Source: Paraburkholderia adhaesiva | Lineage (GTDB): Bacteria > Pseudomonadota > Gammaproteobacteria > Burkholderiales > Burkholderiaceae | Assembly (NCBI RefSeq): GCF_021390575.1 | Contig: NZ_JAJEJQ010000001.1 | Span: 2,456,501 to 2,520,500 of the forward strand | Direction: 5' to 3' | DNA length: 64,000 bases | Shown here: positions 33,727 to 42,267 of the stretch, piece after piece | Numbering within the stretch: position 1 is the stretch's first letter | Layout: every line of letters begins with the position of its first letter | Program-made: the position numbers and the translations under genes | The notes under the pieces: generated by a model | What the model saw: only the letters and a program-made list of their open reading frames with translations | The model's database searches: none | Told to the model about the DNA's origin: nothing

Positions 33727-34290
33727 ATGTTCGGCGATATCGCCCGTTTTCTGCTCAGCACGATCTTCACGCTGTATGGCGCCGCGCTACTCCTGCGCGC
33801 GTGGCTTCAGTTCGTCCGGGTGCCGGCCTACAACGCGGTGAGCCACGCGGTGCAACAAGTCACCAACTGGCTCGTGCTGCCGTTGCGGCGCATCATTCCG
33901 GGTTTTCGTGGCATCGACTGGGCGAGTATCGTGGCGGCGCTGCTTGCGGCCATCGTCTACGTGTTGCTGGCGGTCTGGCTCGCAGGCATCGATCCGTTCG
34001 GCGCGTTGCCGACGCTCGCCCTCGTCGCCGTGCTGACAGTCGTGAAGTGGGCGCTCAACCTGCTGATCTGGCTGACGATCCTGATGGCGCTGCTGTCGTG
34101 GCTCAATCCAAACTCGCCGGCCATGCCGGTGCTGTTCCAGCTGACTGCGCCGTTCCTGAATCCGCTGAGGCGCATCCTGCCCCAACTCGGCGGACTCGAT
34201 CTTTCGCCCATCCTGCTGTTTGTAATCGTGCAGGTGCTGCTGATGGTGGTCACGCGCGCGGCTGTGTCGCTTACGCTTTTCGGAATCTGA
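33727..34290 (+). CDS. YggT family membrane protein
   Basis: A 187-residue protein made of two copies of the YggT unit. The first has STIFTLYGAALLLRAWLQFV and VTNWLVLPLRRIIPGFRGID. The second has ILMALLSWLNPNSPAMPVLF followed by LTAPFLNPLRRILPQLGGLD and LSPILLFVIVQVLLMVV. It is probably involved in osmotic tolerance or cell-division-linked membrane processes, though the function is not settled. A GAAGGA ribosome-binding site precedes the start. Confidence 0.92.
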   Translation: MFGDIARFLLSTIFTLYGAALLLRAWLQFVRVPAYNAVSHAVQQVTNWLVLPLRRIIPGFRGIDWASIVAALLAAIVYVLLAVWLAGIDPFGALPTLALVAVLTVVKWALNLLIWLTILMALLSWLNPNSPAMPVLFQLTAPFLNPLRRILPQLGGLDLSPILLFVIVQVLLMVVTRAAVSLTLFGI

Positions 34291-34369
34291 GCGCGGTAAG
34301 ACGCGGTGGTCTGGGCGACGCATGACCGCCGCGGCTCAATTAAACCGGTCCGTCTGACGGCACCGCCGA

Positions 34370-34399
34370 TTGCACAAGCCGACGAAATCCGCGTAAAAT
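34370..34399 (+). promoter_or_regulatory. Promoter of tRNA-Gly
   Basis: TTGCAC (34370-34375) and TAAAAT (34394-34399) are spaced by 18 bases, and the tRNA starts 10 bases after the -10 box. Confidence 0.75.
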
Positions 34400-34409
34400 G
34401 GCGCGCTCT

Positions 34410-34484
34410 GCGGGCGTCGTATAATGGCTATTACCCCAGCTTCCCAAGCTGGAGACGTGGGTTCGATTCCCATCGCCCGCTCCA
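34410..34484 (+). tRNA. tRNA-Gly (anticodon CCC)
   Basis: The cloverleaf is clear. The acceptor GCGGGCG pairs with CGCCCGC. The D-arm is TCGTATAATGGCTATTA, the anticodon stem-loop CCAGCTTCCCAAGCTGG carries the anticodon CCC, and the T-arm is GTGGGTTCGATTCCCATC. The discriminator T and an encoded CCA follow. No integrated element lies at its 3' end. Confidence 0.97.
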
Positions 34485-34644
34485 CATCGGCTTGCCAGTC
34501 TTGTGCCTGGACGTCGCACGGTCACTCCAGGTTGTCCTGATTCCCTCCCGTCGTACGCCCCAGCTCCGGCTTCTGCCGCGCACCGGCCTGCCATCATCCG
34601 CTCTTGAACGACTCGCCTTGCGCACGCCGTAGGGACCGTCAACG

Positions 34645-34869
34645 ATGGAACATTTCTTCATGCCTCGTCGGCGCGCACTTGCGCTGATCGTGCGCGTCCG
34701 CAACGACCTGCTGGCGAAGGCCGCGGAGCGACTACCGTCGGACGCCCAGCCGCTTTACGACGACGCCGCCAAACTGGAGCGCCTGTTGCTGGACGTCCGC
34801 GCGTGCCGCATCGACGAATTCGAACTGCATCGCCCGACGAAGATCCATGTGACGATCTCCGCGTACTGA
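34645..34869 (+). CDS. Small hypothetical protein
   Basis: A 74-residue soluble protein, beginning [20 protein letters not shown] and ending HVTISAY. It is mostly helical with a charged middle ([20 protein letters not shown]). I do not recognise the family. Codon third positions are strongly G/C, as in the neighbouring genes, which supports a real gene. It sits between tRNA-Gly and trmB. The trmB -10 box begins 46 bases after its stop. Confidence 0.65.
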   Translation: MEHFFMPRRRALALIVRVRNDLLAKAAERLPSDAQPLYDDAAKLERLLLDVRACRIDEFELHRPTKIHVTISAY

Positions 34870-34914
34870 ACGCCGGGGCGTCCGGGCGCCGCCGAACGGT
34901 CCGGCCCGCGCTGC

Positions 34915-34920
34915 TATAAT
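34915..34920 (+). promoter_or_regulatory. -10 box for trmB
   Basis: A consensus TATAAT is followed by a leader of about 215 bases to the trmB start. The -35 region is not convincing. Confidence 0.5.
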
Positions 34921-35140
34921 GCGCGTCGTTTTCAGCGTCCAGGCGCGCTCGCAGTACGGTAATCATGCGAGACCCGCACGGCCCGATCTGCGACACATCT
35001 GCAACACGCCAGAGCGCAAGCCAGCGTCGCCAACTGAACCCGACCCCGTTTCAGGCAGACACGAACGCTACGCTCGCCGGACCCGCAGCGCCTCGCCGTC
35101 CGGCGCAGTACGCGCTGCCCTCACCCTGCCATTCTCGACA

Positions 35141-35917
35141 ATGATTCACGATCCAAACGACGCAGCCCCGCCCGACTGCCTGCCGCCCGCCTCATCGGAC
35201 GAGCCGCACGAAGCGGCCACCGACGCACCCGGGGACGCCCTGCACCTGCGCCGTATCCGCAGCTTCGTAACGCGCGCGGGCCGCGTGTCGACAGGCCAGC
35301 GCCGCGCGCTCGACGAACTCGGTCCGCGATTCGTCGTGCCGTATGCACCCGCGCAGCCCGACTGGAACACGGTCTTCGGCCGCCAGGCGCCGCGCGTGCT
35401 GGAGATAGGCTTCGGGATGGGGGCAAGCACGGCGGAAATCGCCGCATTTCGACCGAACGACGACTTTCTTGGTGTCGAGGTTCACGAACCGGGCGTCGGC
35501 GCGCTGCTCAAGCTGATCGGGGAGCACGATCTCACGAACATCCGGATCATCCAGCACGACGCGGTCGAAGTGCTCGAACAGATGATTGCGCCCGCAAGCC
35601 TCGACGGCGTCCACATCTTCTTCCCGGACCCGTGGCACAAGGCGCGCCATCACAAGCGCCGCCTGATCCAGCCGAAGTTCGTCGAACTGCTCGTATCGCG
35701 CATGAAACCGGGCGCCTACCTGCACTGCGCGACCGATTGGCAGAACTACGCGGAACAGATGCTCGAAGTGCTGGGCGCTGAACCCGCGCTCGTCAACACG
35801 GCCACCGATTACGCGCCGCGCCCCGACTACCGTCCGGTGACGAAGTTCGAGCGCCGCGGCCTGCGCCTCGGCCACGGTGTGTGGGATCTGGTGTTCCGCC
35901 GCCGCGCGCAGGACTGA
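35141..35917 (+). CDS. trmB: tRNA (guanine-N7)-methyltransferase
   Basis: A 258-residue SAM-dependent enzyme that methylates G46 in the tRNA variable loop. After a polar N-terminal stretch of about 35 residues it shows [19 protein letters not shown], the SAM motif [29 protein letters not shown] (read here as [14 protein letters not shown]), [20 protein letters not shown] and a late [17 protein letters not shown]. The start chosen is the first ATG giving a family-like N-terminus. A longer frame begins inside the -10 box. It shares a bidirectional terminator with uppP. Confidence 0.94.
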   Translation: MIHDPNDAAPPDCLPPASSDEPHEAATDAPGDALHLRRIRSFVTRAGRVSTGQRRALDELGPRFVVPYAPAQPDWNTVFGRQAPRVLEIGFGMGASTAEIAAFRPNDDFLGVEVHEPGVGALLKLIGEHDLTNIRIIQHDAVEVLEQMIAPASLDGVHIFFPDPWHKARHHKRRLIQPKFVELLVSRMKPGAYLHCATDWQNYAEQMLEVLGAEPALVNTATDYAPRPDYRPVTKFERRGLRLGHGVWDLVFRRRAQD

Positions 35918-35935
35918 TATTTCTTCGCAGAATGA

Positions 35936-35964
35936 AAAACGGGGCGCTGAAAGCGCCCCGTTTT
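35936..35964. terminator. Bidirectional terminator between trmB and uppP
   Basis: GGGGCGC-TGAAA-GCGCCCC is flanked by AAAAC and GTTTTC, giving U-tracts in both directions for the converging genes. Confidence 0.92.
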
Positions 35965-35967
35965 CTT

Positions 35968-36816
35968 TCAATCGCCCCACCCGAGCCCGTAGCCGTAACC
36001 GAGCACGAGAATCACGAGACCGAACGCGATCCGGTACCAGGCGAACGCCGTGAAATCATGCGAGGCGACGAAGCGCAGCAGCCAGCGCACGCAGAGGAAC
36101 GCGCTCACGAACGCAGCAACGAAGCCGATTCCGAAGAGGCCGAGCCATTCGATCGATAGCGTCTGCCAGCTCTTGTGCAGTTCATAGACGGTGGCGCCGA
36201 AAATCACCGGTATCGCGAGAAAGAATGAAAACTCGGTTGCGACGCGTCGCTCGAAGCCGAACAGCATCGCGCCGATGATCGTCGAGCCCGAGCGCGACAT
36301 CCCCGGAATAAGCGCGAAACATTGCGCGCAACCGACTTTGAATGCGTCGATGGGCGAGATTTCGTCGATCGAGCGCACGCGTGGAAGCGCCTGTGCTGCC
36401 GGTGCGCCGGCCCGCCGCGGACGCCCTTCCACCCACAGAATGACAAGGCCGCCCGCGACCAGTGCGAACGCCACAGGCACCGGTGCGAACAGCACCGACT
36501 TGATTGCCCGCTCGAACAACAGTCCGAGCACGACGGCCGGCACAGTCGCGACGATCACATTCAACGCGAACCGGCGAGCGTCCGGCCGTGTAGGCAGACC
36601 GGTAATCACGCTGCCGATCTTGCGGCGAAATTCCCAACAGACCGCGAGAATCGCGCCGAACTGGATCACGACAAAGAAGGTCTTCGCGAAGTCTCCCTCG
36701 AAGTCGAGCGCGCTGCCCGTTACGATCAAATGCCCGGTGCTCGAGACAGGCAGGAACTCGGTCAGCCCTTCGACGACGCCCAGTATCAAAGCCTTGCAGG
36801 TCAGCCACCAGTCCAT
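35968..36816 (-). CDS. uppP: Undecaprenyl-diphosphate phosphatase
   Basis: A 282-residue polytopic membrane phosphatase (also called BacA) that recycles the lipid carrier of cell-wall synthesis and gives bacitracin resistance. The two family motifs are present: [20 protein letters not shown] with the catalytic glutamates, and [20 protein letters not shown]. It ends [11 protein letters not shown]. It begins [11 protein letters not shown]. The bidirectional terminator lies three bases past its stop. Confidence 0.96.
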   Translation of the reverse strand: MDWWLTCKALILGVVEGLTEFLPVSSTGHLIVTGSALDFEGDFAKTFFVVIQFGAILAVCWEFRRKIGSVITGLPTRPDARRFALNVIVATVPAVVLGLLFERAIKSVLFAPVPVAFALVAGGLVILWVEGRPRRAGAPAAQALPRVRSIDEISPIDAFKVGCAQCFALIPGMSRSGSTIIGAMLFGFERRVATEFSFFLAIPVIFGATVYELHKSWQTLSIEWLGLFGIGFVAAFVSAFLCVRWLLRFVASHDFTAFAWYRIAFGLVILVLGYGYGLGWGD

Positions 36817-36906
36817 CCGTTCTCCTTGCCGAGATTCGCGCCGGACCGGGCACCTGCCACATGACGCACGCCGGCCGACGGCTGCGCGCGGCGGCGTCTC
36901 GTCGAT

Positions 36907-37494
36907 TCATTTCTCGACGATCTGCACGCGTATGCCGTTTGTAAGGATCGTGATTGTACCGGGTTCGTAGCTAACGCCCGCAAATTGCAGTTGCTCGGGC
37001 TTGAAGGTGTGGATGGGATAGTTGTCGAGCAGCTGCGTCGCAGCGAGCGCCGCCACTGCGCCGACCTGCTGTCCGTAAGCCGCGGCGGCGCCCTGCATGT
37101 CGACGCGGTCGACCGAGGGCGACTTCAGCACGACGGAGCGGCTCGCGCTATCCCAGGCCAGTTCGCTTGACAGCGTGAATACACCGCTGACCGGCTGACC
37201 GATAAGTGGACTCGCAAGTTGCGCGTCGAGCCGCACCGCGATGCGGTTGCGATCGGGCTCCAGCATGACGACGGGATTCGTGAGCGAAACGTCGAAGAGC
37301 TGCTGCATCTGCCGCCGGTACGGGAACTTGCGCTGGACCGCGTCCTGCACCTGCTGCTGCGAGAACGTGTAGTGATCGGGAATGAACGGAAAGATCCCCG
37401 TCGCACACGCGCCTACCGATATGGCCGTACCTGCTGCAGCACAGGCTGCGAGCAGGAAGGCGCGCCGGGAAACGCGCTTTGCGGTGTGGGTCAT
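36907..37494 (-). CDS. DUF1439 family lipoprotein
   Basis: A 195-residue exported protein. A twin-arginine-like or basic N-terminus (KRVSRRAFLLAACAAAG) leads to a hydrophobic stretch with cysteines, including LLAAC and VGAC, so a lipobox is likely. The mature part has FPFIPDHYTFSQQQVQDAVQ, RKFPYRRQMQQLFDVSLTNP and AQLASPLIGQPVSGVFTLSS, which is the DUF1439 (YceB-like) pattern of a lipid-binding fold. The start was chosen for the GGAG ribosome-binding site seven bases upstream. The YkgJ gene ends 55 bases upstream on the same strand. Confidence 0.85.
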   Translation of the reverse strand: MTHTAKRVSRRAFLLAACAAAGTAISVGACATGIFPFIPDHYTFSQQQVQDAVQRKFPYRRQMQQLFDVSLTNPVVMLEPDRNRIAVRLDAQLASPLIGQPVSGVFTLSSELAWDSASRSVVLKSPSVDRVDMQGAAAAYGQQVGAVAALAATQLLDNYPIHTFKPEQLQFAGVSYEPGTITILTNGIRVQIVEK

Positions 37495-37549
37495 GCGAAA
37501 TCTCCATGATGAACGGCACGCGGCCGCTTGAACGGAACGTGGAACGATG

Positions 37550-37852
37550 TCATACGCGGCGCAACGGTTGCGTCTCGGCTTCAAGCCGCGTGAGCCAGCG
37601 AATCGCCTCCTCGCGCGACGCGCCGCACATGTCGGCCTGCGGCTGCAGTCCGGAACAGCACGCCGGACGCAACGGCGAGCCGAAGATCGCACATTGCAGA
37701 TCGTCGCCGAGTTGCACGCAGCGTACGCCCGCGGGCTTGCCGTGCGGCATGCCAGGGATCGGACTCGAAATGGACGGCGCGATACAGCACGCGCCGCAAC
37801 CGGGGCGGCACGCGTGACCGGGCACGTCGAAGGGGGAACCTGCACTCACCAT
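37550..37852 (-). CDS. YkgJ family cysteine-cluster protein
   Basis: A 100-residue protein with eight conserved cysteines: [11 protein letters not shown] near the start, then VRCVQLG, LQCAIFG, RPACCSG and [11 protein letters not shown]. YkgJ proteins probably bind zinc or an iron-sulfur cluster. Their biochemical role is not established. It begins [12 protein letters not shown] and lies upstream of the DUF1439 gene, divergent from hemN. Confidence 0.92.
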   Translation of the reverse strand: MVSAGSPFDVPGHACRPGCGACCIAPSISSPIPGMPHGKPAGVRCVQLGDDLQCAIFGSPLRPACCSGLQPQADMCGASREEAIRWLTRLEAETQPLRRV

Positions 37853-37958
37853 CTGCTTCCTGAAACTGTCGATACATTCCGCCGCCGATCGGCGGACCGA
37901 GGCATTGTGCCATCCATCAATGCGACCTTTTTACACAATCGCGCCAGGGCACGGACTC

Positions 37959-37972
37959 TTAAACTAGATCAA
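37959..37972 (+). promoter_or_regulatory. Possible FNR/ANR site upstream of hemN
   Basis: TTAAACTAGATCAA has one perfect half-site (ATCAA) and a weak other half relative to TTGAT-N4-ATCAA. It sits about 90 bases before the hemN start. The support is mainly that oxygen-independent hemN genes are often under FNR control. Confidence 0.3.
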
Positions 37973-38060
37973 CATGGCGCCAGAAAATTCGTCGCCCGAT
38001 GCGCGGCACGCTCCGGCGTCGGGAACAATCTTACGGCGCGCAAACCCAAGAGAGCCCCGC

Positions 38061-39446
38061 ATGAGCGACGCCGATCTTCTGTTCCGCCCCGACCTCCTCG
38101 CCAAATACGGCGCGAACGGTCCACGTTATACGTCCTACCCAACCGCTCTTCAGTTCCGCGATGATTTCGACCCGGCCCTCTACCGCCGCGCCGCAGCCGA
38201 TCCCGGCGCCGCAGATACCGACCTCTCGCTCTACTTCCACATCCCGTTCTGCGACACCGTCTGCTTTTATTGCGGCTGCAACAAGGTAATCACGAAGAAT
38301 CGCGCCCGTGCGAAACCGTACCTGAAGCAACTGCTGCGGGAACTGGAAATGCAGGCCGCCCTTTTCGACACGAAGCGCCCCGTTTCGCAACTGCACTGGG
38401 GCGGCGGCACCCCCACCTTCCTGTCGGTCGAAGAGATGAGCACGCTCATGGCCGCCACGCGCGAGCACTTCGCGCTGCGCCCGGACAGCGAAGGCGAATA
38501 TTCGATCGAAATCGATCCGCGTGAAGCGTCGCCGGCGACGATCGCCCATCTTCGCGGGCTCGGCTTCAACCGCATGAGCCTCGGCGTACAGGATTTCGAT
38601 CCGGTCGTGCAACAGGCGGTCAACCGTATCCAGCCGCTCGAAATGACGGTCGACTGCATGAACGCGGCGCGCGCGAACGGTTTTGAGTCAGTCAGCGTCG
38701 ATCTGATCTACGGCCTGCCGCATCAGAGCGTAAAAACGTTCCGGCGCACGCTCGAAACGATCCTCCTGCTCGCACCCGACCGGCTCTCCGTGTTCGGCTA
38801 CGCGCACATGCCGCATCTGTTCAAGATGCAACGGCAGATGGACGCAAGCACGCTTCCCTCGCCGGCCGAGCGGCTAGCGCTGCTGCAGCTCGTGATCGAG
38901 CAGCTCACCGATGCGGGCTACGTCTACATCGGCATGGATCACTTCGCGCTGCCCACCGACGAACTAGCGCTGGCGCAGAAGCAACGCACGCTGCATCGTA
39001 ATTTCCAGGGCTACAGCACGCGCGCGGATTGCGACCTGATCGCCTTCGGGGCCTCGGCCATCGGCAAGGTCGGCGACGTCTATGCGCAGAATGCGAAAGA
39101 CCTGGTGAATTACGGCGGCGCGATCGAAGAAGGGCGTCTCGCGATTGCGCGCGGCGTACAACTTTCCGCCGACGACCGCCTGCGCCGCGACATCATCACC
39201 GAACTGATGTGCAACCTCGAATTGCGCTTCGACGAATTCGAAGCAGCGTACGGCGTGCGGTTCCTGAGTGCGTTCGCCCCCGAAATGGAGCGCTTGTACG
39301 AGTTCGAGCAGGACGGCCTCGTCGCGCGCAGCACAAACCGGCTGGAAGTCCTGCCGGCCGGACGCATGTTCGTGCGTAATATCGCGATGGTTTTCGACCG
39401 GTACCTCGGTGCACAGAACACGGAGCGGTACTCCCGCACTGTTTGA
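38061..39446 (+). CDS. hemN: Oxygen-independent coproporphyrinogen III dehydrogenase
   Basis: A 461-residue radical-SAM enzyme that makes protoporphyrinogen IX precursors for heme under low oxygen. The cluster motif is CDTVCFYCGC (CxxxCxxC), preceded by YFHIPFC. Further motifs are LHWGGGTPTFLS, EIDPREASPATIAHLRGLGF, RMSLGVQDFDPVVQQAVNRI and IYGLPHQSVKTFRRTLETIL, with a HemN C-terminal domain that contains the late GYSTRADCDLIAFGASAIG. The start MSDADLLFR was chosen over an upstream in-frame ATG at 37974. Confidence 0.95.
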   Translation: MSDADLLFRPDLLAKYGANGPRYTSYPTALQFRDDFDPALYRRAAADPGAADTDLSLYFHIPFCDTVCFYCGCNKVITKNRARAKPYLKQLLRELEMQAALFDTKRPVSQLHWGGGTPTFLSVEEMSTLMAATREHFALRPDSEGEYSIEIDPREASPATIAHLRGLGFNRMSLGVQDFDPVVQQAVNRIQPLEMTVDCMNAARANGFESVSVDLIYGLPHQSVKTFRRTLETILLLAPDRLSVFGYAHMPHLFKMQRQMDASTLPSPAERLALLQLVIEQLTDAGYVYIGMDHFALPTDELALAQKQRTLHRNFQGYSTRADCDLIAFGASAIGKVGDVYAQNAKDLVNYGGAIEEGRLAIARGVQLSADDRLRRDIITELMCNLELRFDEFEAAYGVRFLSAFAPEMERLYEFEQDGLVARSTNRLEVLPAGRMFVRNIAMVFDRYLGAQNTERYSRTV

Positions 39447-39464
39447 CCGGTTCTGCGGTGGCGG

Positions 39465-39493
39465 TTGCCGGGGCGGCCGAATTGCGTCATAAT
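39465..39493 (+). promoter_or_regulatory. Promoter of tRNA-Leu
   Basis: TTGCCG (39465-39470) and CATAAT (39488-39493) are spaced by 17 bases. The transcript would start near 39500, giving a 5' leader of about 65 bases. Confidence 0.6.
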
Positions 39494-39502
39494 TTAAGGC
39501 TA

Positions 39503-39562
39503 CTTCACCGCTAGCCCCCGTATATGGTGGCCGATCGCGAAAAGCGATAAAGCGCGGTGAAG
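39503..39562 (+). repeat. Long hairpin in the 5' leader of tRNA-Leu
   Basis: CTTCACCGC (39503-39511) and GCGGTGAAG (39554-39562) pair perfectly over 9 bases, ending three bases before the tRNA. An inner hairpin ATCGC-GAAAA-GCGAT lies at 39534-39548. Confidence 0.85.
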
Positions 39563-39565
39563 AAT

Positions 39566-39650
39566 GCCTCGGTGGTGAAATTGGTAGACGCGCCGGACTC
39601 AAAATCCGGTTCCGAAAGGAGTGCCGGTTCGATTCCGGCCCGAGGCACCA
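39566..39650 (+). tRNA. tRNA-Leu (anticodon CAA)
   Basis: A class II tRNA with a long variable arm. The acceptor GCCTCGG pairs with CCGAGGC. The anticodon stem-loop CCGGACTCAAAATCCGG holds the anticodon CAA. The variable arm is TTCCGAAAGGAGT, the T-arm GCCGGTTCGATTCCGGC, and a discriminator A plus encoded CCA follow. A terminator follows 23 bases downstream. Confidence 0.97.
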
Positions 39651-39673
39651 TCAGATATCCTGGCGACGCCAAG

Positions 39674-39708
39674 AAAACCCCGCAAAGGCCCGTCCTGCGG
39701 GGTTTTTT
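39674..39708 (+). terminator. Terminator of the tRNA-Leu transcript
   Basis: AAAACCCCGCA and TGCGGGGTTTT pair across a 13-base loop, followed by a run of T. Confidence 0.88.
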
Positions 39709-39980
39709 GTTGCCGGCACCGGCCAGTAACATCACTTCTCCGGTCTGGTCCATCGCATGCTGTAACCTTGCGCGCGAGCTCGGCCATCATCCGCGTTGCC
39801 GCCCGTCGATTCACCGGCGCGTTGTCTTGATCAGGCGGTTCGCGGGCACAGGTCTGCGATGCTTCGCCTCGCGCTATGCCATTGGCCCGAACGACGCCGC
39901 GCGTTCAGCGACGGCAGTGCTCAAGCGCAGCGGCCTGTGCCAGTTAGAATGCAGCCGTTCGACGCCGTCCGCCGCTCCTC

Positions 39981-40685
39981 ATGAATCTCGAAAGCATCCT
40001 CTTTTCCCAGGGCTTCGGCTCGCGCCGCCAGTGCCGCACGCTCGTCACCGACGCGCGCGTTGTCGTCGCGGGTACGCCCTGCACCGATCCGCTCGCGTCA
40101 TTCGACACAGCGGGGCTCACCTTCAGCGTCGACGGCGAAACCTGGCCGTTCCACGAACGCGCGTACCTTGCGCTGAACAAGCCTGCGGGCTACGAATGCT
40201 CGCGCGATCCGCAGCATCATCTGAGCGTGTTTCATCTCCTGCCGGCGCAGTTCGCAACGCGCGGCGTGCAATGCGTCGGACGGCTCGATCAGGACACGAC
40301 CGGCCTGCTGCTGCTCTCCGACGACGGCCAGTTCGTCCACGCGTTCACGTCGCCTAAACGCAAAGTCCCCAAGGTATACGTCGCAACGACCCGCCATGCA
40401 CTCGACGATGCCCAGCTCGATGCGCTGCGCGCAGGCGTCCTGCTGCACGGCGAGCGCGAGCCGATCGCTGCCGTCGCCGCCAGCGCGCGCAGCGAGCGCG
40501 AGCTGGAACTCACCGTCCTCGAAGGCAAGTACCACCAGGTCAAGCGCATGGTCGCCGCCGTCGGCAATCGTGTGGAGGCGCTTCATCGCGAGCGGATCGG
40601 GGGCCTCTCGCTGCCTGCGGAACTGGCGCCGGGCGCGTGGATTTGGCTCGATGCAGCCAGAATCAACGCGCTGCGCAACGGCTGA
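39981..40685 (+). CDS. rsuA: 16S rRNA pseudouridine(516) synthase (RsuA-like)
   Basis: A 234-residue RsuA/RluE family pseudouridine synthase. The N-terminal S4-like domain (MNLESILFSQGFGSRRQCRT) is followed by the catalytic motif GRLDQDTTGLLLLSDDG, where Asp is the nucleophile. Further motifs are KRKVPKVYVATTRH and LEGKYHQVKRMVAAVGNRV. RsuA versus the closely related RluE is judged by overall length and motif wording and is not certain. No good ribosome-binding site precedes the ATG. Confidence 0.88.
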   Translation: MNLESILFSQGFGSRRQCRTLVTDARVVVAGTPCTDPLASFDTAGLTFSVDGETWPFHERAYLALNKPAGYECSRDPQHHLSVFHLLPAQFATRGVQCVGRLDQDTTGLLLLSDDGQFVHAFTSPKRKVPKVYVATTRHALDDAQLDALRAGVLLHGEREPIAAVAASARSERELELTVLEGKYHQVKRMVAAVGNRVEALHRERIGGLSLPAELAPGAWIWLDAARINALRNG

Positions 40686-40844
40686 TCGGCGTAGCGCGGC
40701 ATCGCACCCTGCCGCGCCAGTGTGCGGTACCGCGCCGATGCGCCCATGTCGCCTCGTATTACGCCGCGCTGCAGCATGCCCTTCCCGACCTTGCGCCCTA
40801 TACTCGTTTAAACAATGATTACAAGCAATGCAAGGAGGGACGGC

Positions 40845-41030
40845 ATGATCATCGGCGGATTCGCAATCTCAGCCGTGTTGATGGCGTTCGTGGGTCTCGG
40901 GGCCATTCTGATTGGCACCATGCTGGTATCGATGCACTTGCGGCATCAATACCAGCCGAACCTGATCGGCGCCCTCATCGGTGCCCTGTGCTGCTTCCTC
41001 CTGCTCGAGGCGCTGCCGGCCATCACGTGA
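40845..41030 (+). CDS. Small two-helix membrane protein
   Basis: A 61-residue protein with two membrane helices, MIIGGFAISAVLMAFVGLGA and LIGALIGALCCFLLLEALPA, joined by a polar loop MHLRHQYQPN. The family is unknown to me. The start was selected because a near-perfect AAGGAGG lies six bases before this ATG. The frame is open 30 bases further upstream to a weaker ATG. It lies 34 bases from the 3' end of the converging epimerase gene. Confidence 0.72.
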   Translation: MIIGGFAISAVLMAFVGLGAILIGTMLVSMHLRHQYQPNLIGALIGALCCFLLLEALPAIT

Positions 41031-41064
41031 ACGGCACGCTTGCGCCATGCCGCCCCGCCCGCGC

Positions 41065-42186
41065 TCAAGGGCGAGGCGGCAGCGTGCGCAGGAAGTCGTC
41101 GACATCCGGATAGCGCAGCCGTATCCCCAATTCCCTCTTGAGCCGGTCATTCGTGAGCCGGCGCGACTCCCGCATGAACGACAGCAGCACCGGATCGAGC
41201 TGACGCTCGGCCTCGGCGCGGCTCACGCGCGGCGCGCGCGCGACGCCGAAGGCGTCGGCGACGCGGTCGAACCAGGCCCCCATCTTGAGTTCGCTGTCGT
41301 CGGATGCGTGGATGACGCGGCCCGGACGCCCGTGTGTCGCGAGGCGCACCATGATCGCGGCAAGGTCGTCGGCGTGAATGTGGTTCGTGTAGACGTCGTC
41401 GTGCTCGACGAGCGCGGGCGTGCCCTTCGCGAGCCGCGCGAGCGGCAGGCGGTCGGCCGCGTAAATGCCCGGAATTCGCGCGATCTTTGTCACGAGCGAG
41501 CCTCGCGTGGTCGCGCGACGCAGGACCCGCTCGGCCGCCACGCGGCGCTTCGCGCGCGCGTTGGCGGGCCGCACGGGGCGCGTTTCGTCGATGAGCGCCC
41601 CTCCGCAATCGCCATAAACGCCAGTCGTGCTCGCGTAGACGACCGTCAACCGGCCAGGATACGCGCGCCGGGGCCCGGCAGTACGCTCGGGTACAATAGA
41701 AGGCGTTTTGCGGCGTGCCGGCAGGGGCGTCGCGCGCGGGCCAAAGGCCGGTCGCAGAGGGCCTGATAGGGCTTTCGGGCGCGTGTCGTGCGTGGGCGCC
41801 GACATCCGCAAGCGCGGGCTCAACGCAATATTCGCACGCAGCGCGCGCCGTCCTCCACCGGCCGGACGCGCGGCAACGCGACGGCGTGCCGTCAGCTTGG
41901 CGATCAACCTGCGCGTCCGCGTATCTTCATCGCCCGATTTCTGGGGCGGCGCGAGATGCAGGACCACCGACGCGAGTCCCGCGAGACGCGTAAGATCCGC
42001 GGGCACGTCGAGGTCGCCGATCATTGGTATCGTGCCCGCCTCGCGCAGCGTGGCGACGCGCGCCGGTTGGCTCGTTAGCGCGAATACGCGCGCGCGGGAA
42101 CGCAAAAGCGCGGCACAGCGCAAGCCGATGTCGCCGCAACCGACGATCAAAACGCGCGCACGGCGCAAGGTTCGTGTCGCAATCAT
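41065..42186 (-). CDS. NAD-dependent epimerase/dehydratase-like SDR protein with a large insertion
   Basis: A 373-residue protein of the extended SDR family (YeeZ-like). It starts with the nucleotide-binding Rossmann motif ARVLIVGCGDIGLRCAALLR, then VLHLAPPQKSGDED. The active-site segment VVYASTTGVYGDCGGALIDE follows near residue 180, with the later KIARIPGIYAADRLPL and TNHIHADDLAAIMVRLA. Residues about 100-178 form an Arg/Ala/Pro-rich stretch (for example RRRVAARPAGGGRRALRANI) not expected in relatives, where those two parts are nearly adjacent. Substrate and function are unknown. It is divergent from the reductase gene, 81 bases apart. Confidence 0.82.
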   Translation of the reverse strand: MIATRTLRRARVLIVGCGDIGLRCAALLRSRARVFALTSQPARVATLREAGTIPMIGDLDVPADLTRLAGLASVVLHLAPPQKSGDEDTRTRRLIAKLTARRRVAARPAGGGRRALRANIALSPRLRMSAPTHDTRPKALSGPLRPAFGPRATPLPARRKTPSIVPERTAGPRRAYPGRLTVVYASTTGVYGDCGGALIDETRPVRPANARAKRRVAAERVLRRATTRGSLVTKIARIPGIYAADRLPLARLAKGTPALVEHDDVYTNHIHADDLAAIMVRLATHGRPGRVIHASDDSELKMGAWFDRVADAFGVARAPRVSRAEAERQLDPVLLSFMRESRRLTNDRLKRELGIRLRYPDVDDFLRTLPPRP

Positions 42187-42267
42187 GGTGGACCCATTTT
42201 AAGCCGTCGGCGCTCATCACAGGCGTCGTTACGGATTACCGATTACGGACTCACACTTCACTCGAAT

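Noticed and set aside
34485..34644. Integration site (att) or island at the 3' end of tRNA-Gly, and likewise after tRNA-Leu at 39651
   Set aside because: No integrase, no duplicated tRNA 3' end, and housekeeping genes follow directly.
34964..35143. 59-residue ORF in the trmB leader ending in a TGA that overlaps the trmB ATG
   Set aside because: There is no ribosome-binding site before its ATG, and the translation looks random. The overlap is more likely chance.
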